Positions 1-7,357 of a DNA stretch of 15,767 nt are shown here, one piece after another. This DNA is from CAYLZO01 sp964387775. GTDB taxonomy: Bacteria; Chloroflexota; Anaerolineae; JAAYZQ01. The notes under the pieces were generated by a model. That model was not told the DNA's origin, ran no database searches, and worked only from the letters and a program-made list of their open reading frames with translations. A program made the translations under genes and the position numbers. Position 1 is the stretch's first letter; every line of letters starts with the position of its first letter. The stretch is from contig CAYLZO010000119.1 of assembly GCA_964387775.1 (NCBI GenBank), positions 1 through 15,767 on the forward strand, written 5' to 3'.

Positions 1-1641
1 ATCGGCCTGGACGGCGTACCCCTGGGCATCATCCGTCGCTGGGCCGAGGCAGGACACCTGCCCACCTTGCGCCGCCTGATGGAGGGCGGCACCGTGGGCC
101 ACCTGCAATCTACGATCCCTCCCACTTCGGGGCCATCGTGGTCCTCGTTTGTGACGGGCATGAACCCCGGCAAGACCGGCATCTATGACTTTCTCTACCG
201 CAAGGATGGTACCTACAGCTTCCCGCCCGTCAACGCCTCGCTGCGGGGTGGAACGACGATGTGGCGCTATCTGAGCGAAGCCGGCTACCGCGTCGGCATC
301 CTGAACATCCCCATGTCCTATCCGGTGGAAGAGGTCGAGGGCTTTATGGTGAGTGGCTGGCTGACGCCCTACAATGCCACCGATTATGTCTATCCGCCCG
401 AGCTGGCCGACGAGCTGGCCCGCGAGCTGGGCGACTATCGTATCTACCCGACCGAGACCTTTACCGAGGGGCGGCGGGAGAGCTTTCTCCAGGCCAGCCG
501 CGACCTACTGGAGATGCGAACCCGGACGGCCCTCTACCTGGCCCGGACCCGGCCCTGGGACGTGTTTATGACCGTGTTCTTTGACACCGACCGGGTGCTG
601 CACCAACTCTGGCACTACATGGAGGCCGACCATCCGTGGCGGACCGACGACGAGGATCGCGAGTGGATCGTCCGCGACTATTTCCGGCAGGTGGACGAGA
701 GCATCGCCCGCCTTTTGGAATACGCCAATGACGACACGCTGGTCACCATCCTCTCGGACCACGGCATGGGGCGGGCCAACAACTTTATCGTGCTCAACAA
801 CTGGCTGCTGGACATCGGCATGTTGCGCCTCAAGGGCGACCTGTGGACCCGGTTCAAGAAACTGATGTTCCGGAGCGGCTTCACGCTGCGCAACGTCCAC
901 CAGATCGCCGACCGGCTGGGGCTGGCCCGCCAGGCCGAATACGTGGCCGGCTACTTTGTGGATCACCTGCTCAAGCTGGCCTTCCTGTCGTTCCTGGACG
1001 TCGATTGGAGCCGCTCGCGGGCCTACTCCTTCGGCCGGCATCTGGGCTCGATCTATGTCAACGTCAAGGGCCGCGAGCCCCAGGGTATCGTCGAGCCCGG
1101 CGCCGAGTACGAAGCGGTACGGGACGAGATCGAGCAACTGGCCTACGAGTTCCGCGACCCGCGCACCGGCCGGCAGCTCATCGGCCAGGTGCTGCGCCGG
1201 GAAGAGATCTACGCTGGCCCCTACCTGGACCGGGCGCCGGACCTGATCCTCAGGCCCAAAGAGCCCTCGGACATCTTTTTCGGGCTGGCCGATTTCGGCC
1301 ACCGTCAAACGGTGTCTACCGTCTATCGCTACTCGGGTATGCACCGTGACGAGGGGTTGTTGATCATGAACGGGCCGGGTGTGCGCCGGGGTGCCCAGAT
1401 CGAGGACGCTGCCATCTATGACCTGGCGCCGACGGTGCTGCACACCCTGGGCCTCCCGGTCCCTTCGGACATGGATGGTCGTGTGCTAAAAGATGCCTTC
1501 AATGGCAGCTACCTCGACGCCTTCCCCGTCGAGATTGCCGAGCCAAAGGCCGTGCTCAAGGCGGCGGGCGTGGTGGACTATACGAGCGAGGGCGAAAAAG
1601 AGATCATGGAGCGCCTGGAAGGTTTGGGCTACCTGGGATGA
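1..1641 (+). CDS. Alkaline-phosphatase-superfamily phosphohydrolase, paralogue A (5' end outside window)
   Basis: The frame is open from base 1, and the first codons read IGLDGVPLG, so only a handful of N-terminal residues are missing compared with the downstream paralogue. It looks like a COG3379-type predicted phosphohydrolase/phosphomutase of the alkaline phosphatase superfamily. Visible signatures are the first metal-ligand Asp in GLDG, a PPTSGPSW segment where the Ser aligns with the family nucleophile Thr/Ser, the DTD...H metal-site segment near 586-603, SDHG at 754-765, the VDWSRSRAYSF block, and SGMH with the late metal-site His at 1342. The protein ends in a helix closing with GLGYLG. 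No signal peptide or membrane segment is seen in the visible part, so a cytoplasmic location is likely. The usual PGKHG is PGKTG here. Its stop overlaps the next start by four bases (ATGA). Substrate is unknown; it could hydrolyse or transfer a phosphate or phosphodiester on a glycan precursor. The fold call is strong, the exact function is not. Confidence 0.9.
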   Translation: MGLDGVPLGIIRRWAEAGHLPTLRRLMEGGTVGHLQSTIPPTSGPSWSSFVTGMNPGKTGIYDFLYRKDGTYSFPPVNASLRGGTTMWRYLSEAGYRVGILNIPMSYPVEEVEGFMVSGWLTPYNATDYVYPPELADELARELGDYRIYPTETFTEGRRESFLQASRDLLEMRTRTALYLARTRPWDVFMTVFFDTDRVLHQLWHYMEADHPWRTDDEDREWIVRDYFRQVDESIARLLEYANDDTLVTILSDHGMGRANNFIVLNNWLLDIGMLRLKGDLWTRFKKLMFRSGFTLRNVHQIADRLGLARQAEYVAGYFVDHLLKLAFLSFLDVDWSRSRAYSFGRHLGSIYVNVKGREPQGIVEPGAEYEAVRDEIEQLAYEFRDPRTGRQLIGQVLRREEIYAGPYLDRAPDLILRPKEPSDIFFGLADFGHRQTVSTVYRYSGMHRDEGLLIMNGPGVRRGAQIEDAAIYDLAPTVLHTLGLPVPSDMDGRVLKDAFNGSYLDAFPVEIAEPKAVLKAAGVVDYTSEGEKEIMERLEGLGYLG

Positions 1642-3305
1642 AAGTGCTCGTTATCGGCCTCGACGGCGTCACCTTTGACCTCCTCGGCCCCTGGATTGAG
1701 GCCGGAGAGCTGCCTAATTTGAAGCGATTGATGGACCGAGGCGCCTGGGGCAAGCTGCGAACGACGCTGCCGCCCATCAGCTCGTCGTCGTGGAGTTCCT
1801 TTGTGACGGGCGTAAACCCCGGCAAGCACGGCCTGGTGGATTTTGTCTTTCCCGGCGCCGAGAGCTACAAGGTGACCATGATCGACGCCACGAGCCGCCG
1901 GACGCAGTCGCTGTGGCACTGGCTCAACGACGCCGGCTACCAGGTGGGGCTGCTGGGCATCCCCACGACGTACCCGCCGGAGCCGGTGGACGGGTTCATG
2001 ATCAGCGGCTTTTTGGCCCCCGGCCCCGAGAGCGAGTGGGCCTATCCGCCGGAACTCAAGGAAGAGCTGCTGGCCGAGCTGGGCGAGTTCCACCTTTCGC
2101 CCGAGGAGCGCTACCGCTCGACGCGCTGGCTCGACCGCTTCCTCGACGACCTGACGGCCAGCGTCGAGAACCGCACCCAGGCGGCCCTCTATCTCATGCG
2201 CAACAAGCCCTGGGACCTGTTCGCCGTGGTCTATTGGGACACGGACATGGTCCAGCACGAGACGTGGCGGCTCCTGGACCCGTCGCACCCGCGCCACGAC
2301 GCCGCCGAAGCGGCGGCGCACCGGGAACAGATCCTGACCTTCCACCGTAAGGTGGACGCCGACGTGGGCCGCCTGCTGGGCGAAGCCGACGGCGGAGAAG
2401 AGACCCTGGTCGTCGTCATGTCGGACCACGGCTTTGGTCCGGTGCACAGCTTTTTCCTGACGAACAACTGGCTGGCCAGCCTGGGATTGCTCAAGTTCAA
2501 GCGCAACCCGTGGACGGCGTTCAAGCGCCTGCTCTTTCGCCTGGGCTATACGCCGCTGCAAATGTTCCGCATTGCGCGGGCACTGGGTCTGGGCAGCCTG
2601 CGCCGCAAGGTCCGTTTCCAACAGCAGGCCGGGCTGGTCAACCGCGCCTTTTTGTCTTTCGACGACGTCGATTGGTCGCGCACCCGGGCATTCAGCATCG
2701 GCAGCTTTGGCCAGGTCTACGTCAACGTGGCCGGCGTCCGGCCCCAGGGCATCGTCCAACCCGGGCGGGAGTACGAGGAGCTCAAGGAGTTCCTCGTTCG
2801 AGAAGCGGCGGCCCTGCGCGATCCGCGCAGCGGCGAGCCGCTGGTGGAGCGCGTCTACCGCCGGGAAGAGATTTACAGCGGCCCGTACCTGGACCGCACG
2901 CCCGACCTCATCGTCCAGCCCCGGGGTTGGGAGTATATGGCCTTTGGCCACGCCGACTTGGGCTCGAACAAGCTGGTGGAGGCGATCACGGGGCTCTCGG
3001 GCCACCACCGGCCCGATGGCGTGTTGATCCTGTCCGGGAGCGGCGTCAAGCCGGGCACCGAACTGGCAGGCGCCAGCATCCTGGACCTGACGCCGACCCT
3101 CCTGCACGCCCTGGGCGTGCCCGTGCCCGAGGCGCTCGATGGTCGCGTCCTGGTCGAGGCATTCGAGGCTGCGTCGCTCCTGAGCCGGCCGGTGGCCTAC
3201 AGCCAGGCCAACGTCTATCGCGATGGGGCTTCGGCGCCGGGTTTGTCGGAGGACGAGATGGGCGAGGTCCAGGAGAAGCTGCGGGGTTGGGGCTACGCGG
3301 GATAA
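1638..3305 (+). CDS. Alkaline-phosphatase-superfamily phosphohydrolase, paralogue B
   Basis: This is a 555-residue tandem paralogue of the preceding gene. The ATG at 1638 overlaps the previous stop, and the protein begins directly with MKVLVIGLDG, which fixes the start and leaves no room for a signal peptide. Predicted metal and catalytic residues are Asp9 (GLDG), Ser48 in PPISSSSW as nucleophile, the DTD...H segment around residues 201-207, Asp263-His264 (SDHG) and His457 (SGHHRPDG). The block VDWSRTRAFSIG followed by QVYVNVAG and PQGIV is typical of COG3379 proteins. A basic, partly amphipathic segment separates SDHG from VDWS. The chain ends GWGYAG, matching the conserved C-terminal tail of its paralogues. 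In a 36-residue stretch after the first domain, 21 positions are identical to paralogue A by eye. It is likely a divalent-metal phosphoesterase or phosphotransferase in the cytosol. Substrate unknown; the polysaccharide context suggests a sugar-phosphate or lipid-linked intermediate. Confidence 0.92.
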   Translation: MKVLVIGLDGVTFDLLGPWIEAGELPNLKRLMDRGAWGKLRTTLPPISSSSWSSFVTGVNPGKHGLVDFVFPGAESYKVTMIDATSRRTQSLWHWLNDAGYQVGLLGIPTTYPPEPVDGFMISGFLAPGPESEWAYPPELKEELLAELGEFHLSPEERYRSTRWLDRFLDDLTASVENRTQAALYLMRNKPWDLFAVVYWDTDMVQHETWRLLDPSHPRHDAAEAAAHREQILTFHRKVDADVGRLLGEADGGEETLVVVMSDHGFGPVHSFFLTNNWLASLGLLKFKRNPWTAFKRLLFRLGYTPLQMFRIARALGLGSLRRKVRFQQQAGLVNRAFLSFDDVDWSRTRAFSIGSFGQVYVNVAGVRPQGIVQPGREYEELKEFLVREAAALRDPRSGEPLVERVYRREEIYSGPYLDRTPDLIVQPRGWEYMAFGHADLGSNKLVEAITGLSGHHRPDGVLILSGSGVKPGTELAGASILDLTPTLLHALGVPVPEALDGRVLVEAFEAASLLSRPVAYSQANVYRDGASAPGLSEDEMGEVQEKLRGWGYAG

Positions 3306-3327
3306 GCCGCGAGTTACAACGGGAAGT

Positions 3328-3331
3328 GGAG
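3328..3331 (+). promoter_or_regulatory. Ribosome binding site of the kinase gene
   Basis: A GGAG lies six bases before the ATG at 3338, inside the 32-base gap after the previous stop. It decides the start: the reading frame stays open far upstream inside the previous gene, but only the 3338 region combines a Shine-Dalgarno match with the N-terminus expected of a Hanks kinase. Confidence 0.6.
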
Positions 3332-3337
3332 AATGCA

Positions 3338-5293
3338 ATGATGCAAGGGGATGGTTCGATGCAGCAAACGTTCGGTCAGTACCAAGTCGTGGACGAGATT
3401 GGCCAGGGCGGTATGGGTACCGTCTACAAAGCGTGGCAGCCGACTTTGCAACGGTACGTGGCGATCAAGTTGCTCACCGCTCGCCTGAAGGACCCAGAGG
3501 TCATCGAGCGCTTCAAACGCGAGGCGAGTATCGCGGCCAACCTGAGCCATCCGAATATCGTCACCATCTATGACATCGCCCAGCAGGATGGAGACCTCTA
3601 CATCGTGATGGAATACGTCGAGGGCCGCCCCCTCTCTGACCTGATCGCTGAAGAAGCGCCCCTGCCCCTGGAGCGCCTGGTTCGTATCCTGCGACAGGTT
3701 GCTGAGGCAATGGACTATGCCCACCGGCGCCACTTTGTCCATCGCGACATCAAGCCTGCCAACATTCTGATTACGGCGGAAGGCCGGGCCATCATTACTG
3801 ATTTTGGCATCGCCAAGGCGCTGGAAGGCTCAGGGGCGACGGCGCAGTTGACAGCAGCGGGAACGATCTTGGGCACACCGGCCTACATGTCGCCGGAGCA
3901 AATCCGCGGCGAGCCGATAGACTATCGCACCGACCTCTATTCGTTGGGTGTGGTCTGTTTCGAGATGTTGGGCGGCCGGCCGCCCTTTGGCGGTACAACG
4001 ACGGCGGCCGTGCTCTATGCCCAGGTGAACAATCCGCCGCCCCAGATCCGAGACCTGAATCCCAGCGTAGCCAAGCCTGTGGAGAAGGCATTGGATCGGA
4101 TGTTGTCCAAGGAGCCTGATGAACGCTTTCCCAGCGCAGGCGACTTTGTGGCAGCCCTGAGTGGCGACGTAGCCACCCAACCCCTTTCCTCTCGTCGGGC
4201 TGGAAAAAACCGAACAAGGGATCGCGCAGCCGTGAGAAGGCCCTCCGGTGAGGCATGGGGGCAATCAACACACGTCGCCCCACGGAAGCGCTCGCGCTTG
4301 CCATGGATGCTGATAGGGGCCATTGTCCTGGTGCTGGGCGTATTGGGTGCAGTGATCGCTATCCTGCTCTCGGACGGATCTGAAACCCCACCGGTTCAGA
4401 CGGTTGTGGTCATTTCGACGCCCGTGCCCACCACGCCCGTACCCACCGAGCCTCCGACGGCTGGTTATCTCGGCATGACCAGTGACCTGGCCTTCCACTC
4501 GGATCGTGATGGTGACTATGATATCTATGTCCTGGATCATCAGGCGGGCGAAATCATGCAGCTTACCGACGATCCGGCTGAAGATGTCAACGCCGACTGG
4601 GCACCTGATGGGTTGCTTATCGCCTTTCAGTCGGACCGTGACGGAAATGAGGAGATCTATGTTATGGACCGCGACGGCGGTGTTATTCGGCGGCTAACGG
4701 ACCACCCCGCCGATGACCTAAAGCCAATCTGGTCTCCCGATGGTCAGAAGCTTCTGTTCGAATCGACTCGCGATGGCAATCCCGAAATCTACATAATGGA
4801 CCGAGACGGCAATGATGTCGTGCGCCTGACCGATAATTCGAGTAATGATTGGGCACCGGTCTGGTCACCTGACGGCCATCAGATCGCTTTCATCTCCAAT
4901 CGTGATACGCGACAGCCCCTATACGAGATCTATGTCATGAACGTCGATGGTGGCAATGCCCGACGGCTGACTGGGCTCGATTTTGACAACCGCAGCCCCG
5001 ATTGGTCGCCCGATGGTCGCCAGATCACGTTTGTCTCGAACCGCATCGACGACAACTGGGACATCTGGGTGATGAGTTCTGAGGGGGAAGACGCGGGTTT
5101 GCAGAGACTGACGATCGATCCCAGTCGGGATTGGAGCCCCGCCTGGTCGCCCGATGGTCAATGGATTGCGTTCGAGTCGGATCGGGAGGGCAACTATGAA
5201 CTCTATTGTATGAGTGCCGATGGCTCGGAGCAGGTGCGCCTGGACCAGGACGGCGCCGACGACCGCCGACCCCGATGGGCGCCGCTACCCTGA
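3338..5293 (+). CDS. Membrane Ser/Thr protein kinase (Hanks type) with extracytoplasmic PD40 (TolB-like) propeller
   Basis: The protein has 651 residues. The kinase domain covers about residues 14-275: glycine loop GQGGMGTVY (22-30), ATP-anchoring Lys44 in VAIK, catalytic HRDIKPAN with Asp137, DFG Asp155, and the activation segment GTPAYMSPEQ. All residues needed for activity are present. A basic juxtamembrane stretch rich in Arg/Lys is followed by one membrane helix at about 323-345 (MLIGAIVLVLGVLG). A Pro/Thr/Val-rich linker and a propeller from about 382 to 651 come next. The propeller has six PD40-type units recognisable by DRDGN.EIYVMD and WSPDG motifs. Topology is kinase inside, propeller outside, like PknB-type receptors but with a propeller replacing PASTA repeats. 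It sits between the phosphohydrolases and the secreted PHP gene, so it may sense a surface signal and phosphorylate glycan-assembly proteins (inference). In-frame ATGs at 3341 and 3359 are alternative starts. Confidence 0.93.
   Translation: MMQGDGSMQQTFGQYQVVDEIGQGGMGTVYKAWQPTLQRYVAIKLLTARLKDPEVIERFKREASIAANLSHPNIVTIYDIAQQDGDLYIVMEYVEGRPLSDLIAEEAPLPLERLVRILRQVAEAMDYAHRRHFVHRDIKPANILITAEGRAIITDFGIAKALEGSGATAQLTAAGTILGTPAYMSPEQIRGEPIDYRTDLYSLGVVCFEMLGGRPPFGGTTTAAVLYAQVNNPPPQIRDLNPSVAKPVEKALDRMLSKEPDERFPSAGDFVAALSGDVATQPLSSRRAGKNRTRDRAAVRRPSGEAWGQSTHVAPRKRSRLPWMLIGAIVLVLGVLGAVIAILLSDGSETPPVQTVVVISTPVPTTPVPTEPPTAGYLGMTSDLAFHSDRDGDYDIYVLDHQAGEIMQLTDDPAEDVNADWAPDGLLIAFQSDRDGNEEIYVMDRDGGVIRRLTDHPADDLKPIWSPDGQKLLFESTRDGNPEIYIMDRDGNDVVRLTDNSSNDWAPVWSPDGHQIAFISNRDTRQPLYEIYVMNVDGGNARRLTGLDFDNRSPDWSPDGRQITFVSNRIDDNWDIWVMSSEGEDAGLQRLTIDPSRDWSPAWSPDGQWIAFESDREGNYELYCMSADGSEQVRLDQDGADDRRPRWAPLP
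4481..5290 (+). repeat. Tandem PD40 propeller repeats in the kinase C-terminus
   Basis: Six degenerate repeats encode the outer domain of the kinase. The codon following the Trp of each WSPDG-like motif begins at 4601 (WAPDG), 4733, 4865, 5006, 5147 and 5279 (WAPLP, the degenerate last copy). The spacings are 132, 132, 141, 141 and 132 bases, that is 44 or 47 residues. The first unit has only the DRDGDYDIYVLD half before its WAPDG, and the last WAP element closes the ring, as expected of a six-bladed propeller with strand exchange. The DNA copies share phrases such as tggtcgcccgatggtc but are well diverged, so recent duplication is not indicated. Confidence 0.85.
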
Positions 5294-5313
5294 GCAGGGC
5301 GTGGATACAGGCG

Positions 5314-7344
5314 ATGACCTACCTGGCCAGCTTGTGTGCCTTGATCTGTCTCGCAAAGCCAGTTATTAGTTTGTCCCACGTACCCGAATTGTGCGAGGAG
5401 ACAGAATATGTGTTCGTCACGCCTGATGAAGCGGTGGTTGGTGTGGCAGGAAATTGGACGGTGGTGGTGATGCCCGGTGAAGATGGGATTCAGGCAGGTG
5501 GCGGGGTGCAGGTGCAGTTCCCGGCCAGTTGGTTCGTATCCCCATGGCCCTATCCCAAGGTAACCCAGAGCGAGGACCCCGCGCAGCCAGACTATGTCGG
5601 AGTTTCGAGCTCCAGTCCAACAGCTAGTCTGGTGCTGACACAGTCCACCTACGGCATCGACGGCCAGTATCATCGCTTCGCCCGAACCTTTGCCGTCCAC
5701 ATTGAGGACGGCGAGCTGGCCCCAGGCGAACTGATTTCGGTCACGTGGACCAACACCCTACCGCCCCAGGTCGCCGAGACAGCCTGGGTGAACGTAGCCG
5801 TAGACGCCAGCGGAAATGGCCTTTTCCATGAAGTGTCCGACGCGCCCAGCCTGACAGTCGTGGCTGGGCCAGCAGCTCACTTGCGTCTCATCGCGCCCAG
5901 CCAGGCTACGGTGGGTGTGCCTTTTGCCTTTCGTCTGGTAGCGCTCGATGGATATGAGAATGCAACTGGACAATTCCGGGGCAGCGTGACCTTTGGTTCG
6001 ACCGACAGGGAGGCCAGCGTCCCCACACCCTATGCTTTTATGGCGATCGATGGCGGGACGCGGGCATTCACAGCGACGTTGAACACCCCTGGTGTGCAAA
6101 CTCTTGAGGCTACGGTGGACAGTGCAGCCTTTGACCAGTCAGTGCGCAGCAATCCTGTGCACGTCACCCCTGCCCCAGCCGGGATGCAGCTCCTATGGGG
6201 TGATGTACACTCGCACTCGACCCTCAGCCATGATGGCGTTGGGCGGGCCGACAGCGCCTTTCGCTACGCACGTCAGGTGGCCGGCCTCGATTTCTACGCG
6301 CTCACCGATCATAGCCGTGCCGGCGATGGCTCGGTGGGCTTGACCGACGACGAGTGGGCGAATCTTCAGACCCTCGTCGCCGAGTCGTACGATCCGGGTG
6401 CCTTTGTCACATTCTTGGGATATGAGTGGTCAGGCCACGCGCCCTATGGCCACCGCAACATCGTGTACCGAGCGCCCACGGGGCCGATTTTCCGGCGGGG
6501 CGATTACAACGACCTGTCGGCGCTATGGTCGGCCTTTGCCGATACGGGAGTGGAGGTCCTGACCATCCCCCACCACATGGCCATCGTCTGGGGCGGCGAT
6601 TCGCGTTGGCTCACACCTGAGACAGCGCTCGATTATTCGCCCTACGTGGATTGGAGCTATGCCCATCCCAGCTTCCAACGCGCCGCTGAGGTCTATTCGC
6701 TGCACGGCGCTAGCGAGTTCTACGGCAATCCGTTAGCTTACGAAGATGTGGTCTTTGGCCTGCCGGGGGCGGTTAGTCATCCAGGGCCGCACTACTTGCG
6801 CGACGGCTGGGCGGCGGGCCAGCGCCTGGGCGTCGTCGCCTCGTCTGACAATCACACGGCACAGCCCGGCTTGCCCTATGGTGGGCTGATGGCGGTCTAT
6901 GCCCAGGAGACGACGCGCGAAGCCGTATTTGATGCCCTCGCTGCCGGGCGGACCTACGCCACCACCGGCGCCCGGCTTCTACTCGAATTCCAGGCGGACG
7001 GTCACTGGCTGGGCGAAGCCTACGAAACGGACGAACCGCCTGTGCTAGATGTCCGCGTCGTCGGCACGGCCGATCTCGACTTTGTCGAGTTGGTCCGCTT
7101 CGACGGCGAGGTTTACGAGTCGCTGCATCAGGTTGCCCCCGATGGAAACGTCGAGGTCTCGTTCGATTTCGTGGATGCGACCTTGAGCCAGCCCAGCTTG
7201 TACTACGTCCGTGCTGGGCAACGGGAACTCGTCGACGAGCGCGAGGTGATAGCCTGGTCGAGCCCCATCTGGATCACCCCGACGGCTGAGTGGGTCGATC
7301 ATCAGCGTTACTACCTGCCATGCCTTGTCCGCTCGGGTATGTGA
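5314..7344 (+). CDS. Secreted PHP-domain metal-dependent phosphoesterase (DUF3604-like)
   Basis: The protein has 676 residues from ATG 5314, where a GGA lies eight bases upstream. An in-frame ATG at 5275 would overlap the kinase by 19 bases and add an Arg-containing n-region, which suits a signal peptide better; the start is uncertain. A hydrophobic N-terminus (YLASLCALICLA) suggests export. Residues up to about 290 form a beta-rich, Ig-like region with few recognisable motifs. The PHP-type part begins at WGDVHSHSTLSHDG (bases about 6196-6237) and continues with ALTDHS (6298-6315), GYEWSGHAPYGHRN, IPHHM (6565-6579) and SSDNH (6841-6855). These His/Asp clusters match the metal ligands of PHP/DUF3604-like proteins. 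A C-terminal beta domain follows the GRTYATTGARLLLEF segment. The protein ends YYLPCLVRSGM. It probably cleaves a phosphoester outside the membrane; substrate unknown. It lies between a kinase and a membrane glycosyltransferase. Confidence 0.82.
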   Translation: MTYLASLCALICLAKPVISLSHVPELCEETEYVFVTPDEAVVGVAGNWTVVVMPGEDGIQAGGGVQVQFPASWFVSPWPYPKVTQSEDPAQPDYVGVSSSSPTASLVLTQSTYGIDGQYHRFARTFAVHIEDGELAPGELISVTWTNTLPPQVAETAWVNVAVDASGNGLFHEVSDAPSLTVVAGPAAHLRLIAPSQATVGVPFAFRLVALDGYENATGQFRGSVTFGSTDREASVPTPYAFMAIDGGTRAFTATLNTPGVQTLEATVDSAAFDQSVRSNPVHVTPAPAGMQLLWGDVHSHSTLSHDGVGRADSAFRYARQVAGLDFYALTDHSRAGDGSVGLTDDEWANLQTLVAESYDPGAFVTFLGYEWSGHAPYGHRNIVYRAPTGPIFRRGDYNDLSALWSAFADTGVEVLTIPHHMAIVWGGDSRWLTPETALDYSPYVDWSYAHPSFQRAAEVYSLHGASEFYGNPLAYEDVVFGLPGAVSHPGPHYLRDGWAAGQRLGVVASSDNHTAQPGLPYGGLMAVYAQETTREAVFDALAAGRTYATTGARLLLEFQADGHWLGEAYETDEPPVLDVRVVGTADLDFVELVRFDGEVYESLHQVAPDGNVEVSFDFVDATLSQPSLYYVRAGQRELVDEREVIAWSSPIWITPTAEWVDHQRYYLPCLVRSGM

Positions 7345-7348
7345 GAGG
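7343..7348 (+). promoter_or_regulatory. Ribosome binding site of the GT39-TPR gene
   Basis: GAGAGG overlaps the stop codon of the PHP gene and ends nine bases before the ATG at 7358. This supports 7358 over the upstream in-frame non-ATG start at 7325, which would overlap the previous gene. Confidence 0.65.
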
Positions 7349-7357
7349 TTTGCAACG

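Noticed and set aside
505..1443. Minus-strand open frame of 312 codons opposite paralogue A
   Set aside because: Same reasoning: it is a shadow of the phosphohydrolase gene, with no domain and no ribosome binding site context of its own.
2510..3337. Upstream extension of the kinase reading frame
   Set aside because: The frame is open through paralogue B, but the translation is low-complexity Arg/Pro/Gly/Ala and overlaps a well-supported gene. The kinase fold and the GGAG site place the start at 3338.
3306..3337. Promoter or terminator between paralogue B and the kinase
   Set aside because: The 32-base gap holds the ribosome binding site but no convincing hairpin with a T-tract and no -35/-10 pair.
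1629..3338. Long minus-strand open frame of 569 codons opposite paralogue B
   Set aside because: It mirrors a clear enzyme gene on the plus strand and has a His/Gln/Arg/Pro-rich composition with no family motif. Such antisense frames are expected in GC-rich coding DNA.
5314..5380. Lipoprotein signal in the PHP protein
   Set aside because: Two Cys lie in the hydrophobic N-terminus, but neither is preceded by a proper lipobox (L-A/S-G/A-C), so a lipoprotein call is not supported.
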